Source: Gammaproteobacteria bacterium UBA2168 (lineage in GTDB: Bacteria; Pseudomonadota; Gammaproteobacteria; Pseudomonadales; Azotimanducaceae). From it: a stretch of 19,644 nt of DNA. Below are positions 14,323 to 19,644 of the stretch, piece after piece. Each line of letters starts with the position of its first letter. The stretch's first letter is position 1. The position numbers were made by a program, and so were the translations under genes. Below the pieces are notes generated by a model. It was not told the DNA's origin. It did no database searches and saw only the letters and a list, made by a program, of their open reading frames with translations. The DNA lies in NCBI GenBank assembly GCA_002327525.1, contig DCWG01000098.1, forward strand, positions 1 through 19,644, read 5' to 3'.

Positions 14323-14560
14323 CGTATTTTCCCTCCCTACGCACAATTGCGTGTTAGCCGTTTTCACTGTGCTTTGCTGGCGGCAACGTTGTCAGAGTGT
14401 GGCAGCAGCTAATTTACTGTCTTGATAAAGATGGTGTGTATGGAGATACTGAAGTGTCTGCGAGTGCAGTGGAGGGGGCACTCGCTACTATCGCCGTTAC
14501 GGGCGATGCATACCGCCGCGCTTAGACCCCCTTCAAAAATTGGATGCGGAGGAAACGCAC
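14323..14560 (+). promoter_or_regulatory. Leader region of intact receptor gene with two consecutive hairpins
   Basis: GCGAGTGC (14460-14467) pairs with GCACTCGC (14478-14485) around a 10-base purine-rich loop. ATCGCC (14490-14495) pairs with GGCGAT (14502-14507) around GTTACG. Both precede the GGAGGA ribosome binding site at 14548-14553. No T-tract follows either stem, so these are leader structures rather than terminators, or an attenuator of unknown type. I see no cobalamin (B12) box or TPP motif. The remainder up to 14460 shows no gene. Confidence 0.35.
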
Positions 14561-16873
14561 ATGCTTAACTTACTGGGTAAAACGGCGCTCGGGGCGACTC
14601 TAGTGCTATGTGTTGGTCTGCCTGTACCTACGGCGCTGGCTGCTGCTGATGAGGGGGTACTGGAAGAGATTATTGTCACCGCTCGTAAACGCGAAGAAAG
14701 CCTTCAGGACTTAGCCATGTCCGTGAGCGCACTGGGTGCAATGGAGATTGAAGCGAATTTCGCTACCGATATCCGCGACCTGATCTACATATCGCCCAAC
14801 ACGGTACTGGACGATACTAATCAGGGCCCCGGTGGGGTGGCTGCCGCGTATATTCGGGGCATTGGCGTATCTGAGGTAGAGAAGAATTTTGATCCGGCTG
14901 TCGGCGTGGTAGTAGATGGTGTGTTCCTCGGCTCCATGTCCGGCAGTATCACCCGTGCAATTGACCTGGAGCGTGTAGAAGTGGCTCGCGGCCCCCAGGG
15001 CACGCTGTTCGGCCGTAATACCATCGGCGGGGTCATTAAGCTAGAACGCAGCAAGCCCACCATGACAACGGGAGGCAAGGTACGGGTCGGCTACGGCGAC
15101 TACGATACATCAATGATCGATTTCATCGTGAATTTCGGTAACGGTGAGAACTATGGTTTGAAACTTACAGGTTCATTCCGCGAGCAGGATGAAGGGTTCT
15201 TTGACAACGTGGCCACCGGTGATGATGAAGGGCGTAACGAGTACACCTCGCTCGGAGCCAATTTTCTGTGGATACCCGCAGACGGACTCGAATTAGAGTG
15301 GACCAGCGTCATCGAAGACAGCGAGGAAGACACCAACGTTTTGCTGAACGTAGGGCAGCCTGGACAGTTGTTCTGTGATGCATTTGGATTCTGTTCACCG
15401 AATGTCAGCGATCCTGTCACCGGTGACCGCTACAAAAATGCACAATTGTTTGACGGCGCTCTATTGCCGGACGGTTCAGATCCGGGCTTCAACCACAATG
15501 GATTATCGCCTTCGGACACCAGTTTTGAGGCCGATACGCATCAGCTGGAAATCCGTTGGGACATCAACGACAGCTGGCGGATGGATTACATCGGCGCTTC
15601 CTGGGAAACGGAAGAAGACGTGATCTCAGACTGGGATGCTGTGGCGGCCTTGATGTTCCACACCGACCGCCCGGCGGAATATGAGCAAACGACACACGAA
15701 CTGCGTTTCACATTTGATGGCGGCGGTAAGCTGCGGGGCACCGTGGGTGCTTATTACTGGGATTCGGAATATGAAATTCGCTTACTGAGCTGGATCGGTT
15801 TCGCCATTCCCGGGGTACTCGAACTGCCGCAGTTCACCAACCAAGAAAGTGAATCATGGGCGGTGTTTTTCGAAGGCGACTACGATCTCACCGACCAGCT
15901 GATGCTGACCTTAGGAGCGCGTTACACCGAAGATGACAAGACCACGAGCCAGCGCGGCATCGTACCATGTGGACAAGACCCGGCGACTTTCCCGGCGGCG
16001 TACGCAGACATTCCGGCGGGCTGCGCGGGTAACTTCTTCACGCCTATCTCTAACTCAGAGACCTGGAACGAATTTACGCCTAAAGTCGCATTGACCTATC
16101 GTCCTGCTGAAGACTATATGTTTTACGGCTCATACTCGCGTGGATTCCGAGCAGGTGGTTTTAACGGCCGAGTGGACGCGGTAGAAACCGCCATCGCTCC
16201 GTACGATCCTGAGACGGTGGACAACTACGAGATCGGTTACCGCTCCGAGTGGGCTAACCGCACGCTGACTTTCAATGCCACCGCGTTTTATATGGAGTAC
16301 GACGACAAGCAGGAAGAAATTCAACAGCCTTCGGCCACCAGTGGTACGGGGCAGGTGACACGAGTAGTCAATGCCTCCAACGCCACCATTCAGGGGTTGG
16401 AATTAGAACTCGCCTGGTTGGTCACTGATGGTTTCACGTTGCGGGCAAACCTGGGTCTGCTGGATGCGGAATATGATGACTTCGACGTGGACACCGGCAC
16501 TCCGGCTAGTCCGAACATACAAGATTTCTCCAACCTGGACATCCGCCGAGCACCGGACTTGACCTTGGGCGTGAATGCAGACTATCAGTGGGACATAGGT
16601 CCGGGCTCTGCTCGTGCCTGGATTGGATGGCGTTACCTCGATAACCATGAGGTTGACTTTGCCAACAAGCCCGAATTAACGAACGATTCTCAGAATCTGA
16701 TCGACATCTCTCTCACCTATGAGTATCAGTTCTGGTATGCGAGTGTGTTCGGTCGCAATATTGGTGATGAAGATGGTTATCAGATAGGTTTTGATGTTGC
16801 CGGGTTGTGGTCTTACGCAGCACCTCGGGCACCTCGCACTTGGGGCGTGGAAATAGGGATGAACTTCGAATAA
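14561..16873 (+). CDS. TonB-dependent outer-membrane receptor
   Basis: The protein has 770 residues and appears intact. A signal peptide (1-~29, 'LGATLVLCVGLPVPTALAAAD') is followed by the TonB-box-like 'LEEIIVTARKREESLQD' (34-50). The plug domain spans about 50-165 with 'AAYIRGIGVSEV', 'GVVVDGVFLGS' and 'LERVEVARGPQGTLFGRNTIGGVI'. The rest is the 22-strand barrel, including 'YGSYSRGFRAGGFNG' and 'ETVDNYEIGYRSEW', and ends 'GVEIGMNFE' with the penultimate Phe. It would import a substrate across the outer membrane using the TonB-ExbBD energy system. Start ATG 14561 is chosen because GGAGGA lies 7 bases upstream; the in-frame TTG 14540 is rejected. Codons are more A/T-ending than in the adjacent operons by eye, hinting at a separate origin. 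Receptors of this class in catabolic loci often serve hydrophobic or aromatic compounds rather than siderophores. Confidence 0.93.
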   Translation: MLNLLGKTALGATLVLCVGLPVPTALAAADEGVLEEIIVTARKREESLQDLAMSVSALGAMEIEANFATDIRDLIYISPNTVLDDTNQGPGGVAAAYIRGIGVSEVEKNFDPAVGVVVDGVFLGSMSGSITRAIDLERVEVARGPQGTLFGRNTIGGVIKLERSKPTMTTGGKVRVGYGDYDTSMIDFIVNFGNGENYGLKLTGSFREQDEGFFDNVATGDDEGRNEYTSLGANFLWIPADGLELEWTSVIEDSEEDTNVLLNVGQPGQLFCDAFGFCSPNVSDPVTGDRYKNAQLFDGALLPDGSDPGFNHNGLSPSDTSFEADTHQLEIRWDINDSWRMDYIGASWETEEDVISDWDAVAALMFHTDRPAEYEQTTHELRFTFDGGGKLRGTVGAYYWDSEYEIRLLSWIGFAIPGVLELPQFTNQESESWAVFFEGDYDLTDQLMLTLGARYTEDDKTTSQRGIVPCGQDPATFPAAYADIPAGCAGNFFTPISNSETWNEFTPKVALTYRPAEDYMFYGSYSRGFRAGGFNGRVDAVETAIAPYDPETVDNYEIGYRSEWANRTLTFNATAFYMEYDDKQEEIQQPSATSGTGQVTRVVNASNATIQGLELELAWLVTDGFTLRANLGLLDAEYDDFDVDTGTPASPNIQDFSNLDIRRAPDLTLGVNADYQWDIGPGSARAWIGWRYLDNHEVDFANKPELTNDSQNLIDISLTYEYQFWYASVFGRNIGDEDGYQIGFDVAGLWSYAAPRAPRTWGVEIGMNFE

Positions 16874-16924
16874 CAAGGATACTGACAGGCAAAGCCCGAA
16901 TACGATCAAGGAAACACAGCGATT

Positions 16925-16955
16925 CGACCCGTCGAACTGACGGGTCGGTTCTTTT
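16925..16955 (+). terminator. Intrinsic terminator after receptor gene
   Basis: CGACCCGTC (16925-16933) pairs perfectly with GACGGGTCG (16939-16947) around a GAACT loop, followed by GTTCTTTT. This is a good factor-independent terminator 52 bases after the receptor stop, so the PNPOx/ligase genes downstream probably have their own promoter within 16956-17077. No confident -35/-10 pair was identified there. Confidence 0.8.
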
Positions 16956-17077
16956 CAGGGCCGACGGCAGGGATACCGGCAACCGAATTGCGAACAAAAA
17001 CCTAGAATATTGAAAGTAACGAAGAGAAATAACTTCTCGACCACGAATCCTCCCTACCAAGCATTAAGGGTTAGACA

Positions 17078-17683
17078 ATGTCCGAAGAGAAACCGCAAGT
17101 AAGATTCGATCCCGAGCGCCTCGAGCGGCTCAATGTTAGTACTGACTACCCGATGGAGCAGGATGAATTTGAGTTGCTGTATCGCGAAAGTGCCTATTGC
17201 AGTATGGCGCACGTCAATAAGCGAGGTTACCCGGTCGTGACGCCGATGTTCTACGTTGTCGAAGACGACAACATGATGTTGAGCACGATCAAGAATTATC
17301 GTCTCAAGGTCGGTTGCCTGATGGAAAACCCGAAAATGTCGGTCGCCGTTCACAATGACGGCACCAACGTGCGCCACCAGAAGGCCATTCTGGTCATGGG
17401 CCAGGCCAAGATCCACGACGACGACGAGATGATGCGCCGGATTCACTGGAAGATCATCGACAAGTACTTCTTCGAGTTGACCACGGATGAGGAGCGCCAG
17501 GTGGCATTTGAGGCCGTGCATACGCCGCTGCGTTGCATCATCGAGGTGGTCCCCGAAAAAATCATGACCTGGGATCTCGGCAAGATGCTTGAGGCGCACG
17601 ACGACGGCGTCTGGTACGGCGAATCGCAAAAGCTCATCAACAAGCACATGACAAAGGAACACCTGGATCTTTCACGGAGCTGA
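17078..17683 (+). CDS. Pyridoxamine 5'-phosphate oxidase-like split-barrel flavoprotein
   Basis: The protein has 201 residues. The N-terminal two-thirds has the split beta-barrel pattern of PNPOx-like FMN/F420-binding proteins: 'AYCSMAHVNKRGYPVVTPMFYVVEDDNMMLST', then 'KVGCLMENPKMSVAVHND' and 'AILVMGQAKIHDD' (about 38-115). The conserved order is 'g.la.v...G.P..tp..f...dg.i.f.t....k...l..nP.vsl.v.d'. The C-terminal part is mostly polar and helical. These proteins reduce or oxidise small molecules using FMN or deazaflavin, or bind heme, and true PNP oxidase motifs are not evident. Start ATG 17078 has AAGGG 7 bases upstream. The acyl-CoA ligase starts 3 bases after its stop, so they are co-translated. 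The role in the pathway is unknown; a flavin reductase-like or redox-tailoring step is possible. Confidence 0.75.
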   Translation: MSEEKPQVRFDPERLERLNVSTDYPMEQDEFELLYRESAYCSMAHVNKRGYPVVTPMFYVVEDDNMMLSTIKNYRLKVGCLMENPKMSVAVHNDGTNVRHQKAILVMGQAKIHDDDEMMRRIHWKIIDKYFFELTTDEERQVAFEAVHTPLRCIIEVVPEKIMTWDLGKMLEAHDDGVWYGESQKLINKHMTKEHLDLSRS

Positions 17684-17686
17684 GCC

Positions 17687-19348
17687 ATGGGTAGGTGGGA
17701 TGACAAGTTTGAGCGTCACGCGAAGAAGTGGGAAACCTGGAATGTGCAGGAGTATTCCCAGCACGATCGTGTGCTTTCCAGCATCATCGAAGACAAGGCG
17801 AAGCAGTTCCCTGATCATGTCGCATTTCAATTCCGCGACGACCCGATAACGCTCGAGGAATTCAATGCCCGCGTCAACCAGGCGGCGAATGGCTTCCTGG
17901 AACTCGGCGTGCAGCACGGGGACAAGGTGGCGATCATGCTGCCCAACAACCCGGAGTTCCTGTACGTCTGGTTCGGCCTGAACAAGATCGGCGCCTGCGA
18001 AGTACCGGTCAACGTCGCGCTGAAAGGTCAGGGGCTGGCGTACCAGATGGTGCAGTCGGACTGCGTGGCGCTAGTCGCCGATCTGCAGTACCTCGACCGT
18101 CTCGAAGGCGTGGCCGGCGACCTCGACGAGATCCGGCACATCGTCTACACCGACAGCGCTGACACGGGTGCCGCACTGCCGACCTGGCCCGGGTTCGAAC
18201 ACCTGGGCTATGCGGAGTTCTCCGATCGTTCACAGGAATCGCCCGGTATATCCGTGCACTACAGCGATCTCGCGTCGATCCTGTACACCTCCGGCACGAC
18301 CGGCGTCTCCAAAGGCGTGATGTTCAGCCACCACTACTGGTATGACATCTGGGCGGAATCGGTCAAATACTCGCGTTACACCGAGGACGATGTCCTGTAT
18401 ACGGGCTTGCCGTTCTTCCATGGCAATGCCCAGGGCATCACCGTCGGGCCCGCGATTCTCGCGGACGCAAAAGCAGTCATCGTCGACCGGTTTTCTGCGT
18501 CACTGCTGTGGGACGACTGCAGGCGGTGGGAGTGCACCGAGGCGAACTACATCGGCGGCATCATTCCGATCCTGCTCAAGCAGGAGGAACGCGAGAACGA
18601 TGGCGACAACCCGGTACGCCTCATGGTCGGTGCCGCCGCGCCGCAGGACGAATGGCACGTGTTCCAGGAGCGCTTCAACACGAAGATCCTCGAAGTCTAC
18701 GGAATGACCGAGTGTTATTGCTCTCTCGTCAGCCTGTATGACGAGCCCCGCGCGGGCGCCTGTGGCAAGACCATCACAGGTTGGGATGTGCGCATCGTCG
18801 ACGATGACGATAATGAGTGCGAACCCGGCAAGCTTGGTGAATTCATCGCCCGTTCGAACAAGATGTTTGTCGGCACCACCGGCTATTACAACAAGCCGGA
18901 AGCCACGCTCGAGCTGTTCCAGAACGGCTGGATCCACACGGGCGACCTCGGACGCATGGACGAAGACGGCTACTTCTTCTTCGTCGATCGTAAGAAACAG
19001 GCGATTCGGCGGCGCGGCGAGAATATTTCGTCGTTCGAGGTCGAGTCCGTCATCTCCTCGCATGATGCGGTACTCGAGTCCGCCGTCGTGGGTGTGCCGT
19101 CCGACGTCGGTGAGGAAGAGGTCAAGGCGGTCGTGGTGTGCAAGGAAGGCCAGTCCGTGACTGAGGAAGAACTGATCCGCTGGTGCGAGCCGCGTATGGC
19201 GTACTTTGCCATTCCCCGCTACATCGCGATTCGGGATTCCATGCCGAAGACGCCGAGTGAACGTGTCGAGAAGTTCAAGCTGAAGGATGAAGGCATCACT
19301 GCTGACTGTTGGGATCGAGAGGCAGCAGGTATTGAATTAGCGAGGTAG
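17687..19348 (+). CDS. AMP-forming acyl-CoA ligase (ANL superfamily)
   Basis: The protein has 553 residues, typical of fatty-acid/aryl-CoA ligases. Core motifs are the P-loop 'YTSGTTGVSKG' (200-210), 'YGMTE' (338-342), the ATP-binding Asp in 'TGDLG' (Asp420), and the hinge 'DRKKQAIRRRGENIS' (from 434). It adenylates a carboxylate and transfers the acyl group to CoA in the cytoplasm, supplying the acyl-CoA dehydrogenase and crotonase encoded opposite. At the C-terminal A10 motif, where 'PKT.sGK' carries the adenylation Lys, the sequence reads 'PKTPSERVEK', so my hand alignment places Arg526 there, with Lys529 three residues on. Related ligases of the carnitine-CoA-ligase-like group can show similar ends, so this may be a subfamily trait. 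The gene follows the PNPOx gene by 3 bases and precedes the flavoprotein by 4. Confidence 0.9.
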   Translation: MGRWDDKFERHAKKWETWNVQEYSQHDRVLSSIIEDKAKQFPDHVAFQFRDDPITLEEFNARVNQAANGFLELGVQHGDKVAIMLPNNPEFLYVWFGLNKIGACEVPVNVALKGQGLAYQMVQSDCVALVADLQYLDRLEGVAGDLDEIRHIVYTDSADTGAALPTWPGFEHLGYAEFSDRSQESPGISVHYSDLASILYTSGTTGVSKGVMFSHHYWYDIWAESVKYSRYTEDDVLYTGLPFFHGNAQGITVGPAILADAKAVIVDRFSASLLWDDCRRWECTEANYIGGIIPILLKQEERENDGDNPVRLMVGAAAPQDEWHVFQERFNTKILEVYGMTECYCSLVSLYDEPRAGACGKTITGWDVRIVDDDDNECEPGKLGEFIARSNKMFVGTTGYYNKPEATLELFQNGWIHTGDLGRMDEDGYFFFVDRKKQAIRRRGENISSFEVESVISSHDAVLESAVVGVPSDVGEEEVKAVVVCKEGQSVTEEELIRWCEPRMAYFAIPRYIAIRDSMPKTPSERVEKFKLKDEGITADCWDREAAGIELAR

Positions 19349-19352
19349 TCAC

Positions 19353-19644
19353 ATGAGCGAACAGGCGTCCGGGGGACTTACACGAAGACGGGTACTGACG
19401 GGCGCGGGAGCCGCCGTTGCGTCGGCCGGCGTCGTTACGCTATCGTCATGCAGTAAGGAGGCGGCATTCGACTGGCACGAAGAAACGGACATTCTCGTCG
19501 TCGGTAGTGGCGTCGGTGCTGCGACTGCGGCGCTGACGGCGCACGGCAATGGTGACGCCGTCATGATGATCGAGAAGGCCAGTTTCCTCGGCGGGACCTC
19601 GTTGAAATCGGCAGGCGTCCTGTGGGGGCCGAATAATTTCACGC
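19353..19644 (+). CDS. Tat-exported, lipoprotein-like FAD-dependent dehydrogenase, partial (3' end outside window)
   Basis: Starting at ATG 19353, 97 codons are present before the window ends. The N-terminus has a twin-arginine signal 'LTRRRVLTGAGAAVASAG' and then 'LSSC' (Cys33), a good lipobox, so the protein is probably folded with FAD, exported by Tat and anchored to a membrane. The mature part begins 'DILVVGSGVGAATAALTA' (Rossmann FAD loop, Gly51-Gly53-Gly55) with 'IEK' at 73-75 for the ribose. It continues 'FLGGTSLKSAGVLWGPNN', which matches the 'GGTs..SgG..W.PnN' segment of the fumarate reductase/3-ketosteroid delta1-dehydrogenase family. The start is 4 bases after the acyl-CoA ligase stop, so it belongs to that operon. 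It may dehydrogenate a cyclic ketone or alkene in the periplasm. The substrate and catalytic residues lie beyond the visible part. Confidence 0.8.
   Translation, partial: MSEQASGGLTRRRVLTGAGAAVASAGVVTLSSCSKEAAFDWHEETDILVVGSGVGAATAALTAHGNGDAVMMIEKASFLGGTSLKSAGVLWGPNNFT

Noticed and set aside
14323..14560. Cobalamin or TPP riboswitch ahead of the receptor
   Set aside because: Neither the B12 box nor the TPP core motifs were found. Only simple hairpins are visible.

Overview
The window looks like an accessory catabolic region of a Gram-negative, GC-rich bacterium. TonB-dependent receptor (TBDR) sequences of the 'EEI(I/V)VTAR' type, one intact and three broken, point to Pseudomonadota, most likely a Gammaproteobacterium or a sphingomonad-like lineage. 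No rRNA, tRNA, phage, IS element or CRISPR array was seen. The genus cannot be named from this sequence.

Left edge (1-2480): the end of a YbgC/FadM-type thioesterase, a decayed two-domain rhodanese, a probably intact glutathione S-transferase on the minus strand, and the last ~30 codons of a LuxR-type regulator. A perfect 8-bp-arm palindrome follows the LuxR remnant.

Module 1 (2481-9933, plus strand): a tight set of three genes encodes an Asp/Glu/hydantoin racemase, a HyuA-type hydantoinase/oxoprolinase and a DUF917 protein. A scar follows in which a TBDR N-terminus abuts the C-terminus of a luciferase-like monooxygenase. Next come the three subunits of a xanthine-dehydrogenase-type molybdenum hydroxylase in the order FAD, 2Fe-2S, Mo. 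My reading is a pathway that hydroxylates an N-heterocycle and then opens a hydantoin-like ring. A TBDR C-terminal remnant with a hairpin terminator lies just beyond, so TBDR debris flanks the hydroxylase operon.

Module 2 (10554-19644): a minus-strand operon encodes a crotonase, an acyl-CoA dehydrogenase, an SDR and a TetR regulator. It diverges from a plus-strand set made up of a truncated TBDR, an intact TBDR, a PNPOx-like flavoprotein, an acyl-CoA ligase and a Tat/lipoprotein FAD dehydrogenase cut by the window end. The divergent region carries a 7-bp-arm palindrome suited to a TetR operator. Together these suggest uptake of a hydrophobic, probably cyclic, compound, CoA activation, and beta-oxidation-like or ring-cleaving steps. 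The substrate is unknown. The crotonase resembles the MenB/BadI branch rather than ordinary hydratases, and the flavoprotein start resembles 3-ketosteroid dehydrogenase/fumarate reductase enzymes.

The striking overall feature is the density of gene remnants (rhodanese, LuxR, luciferase-like, three TBDR pieces) around intact catabolic operons, which indicates repeated deletion and recombination.
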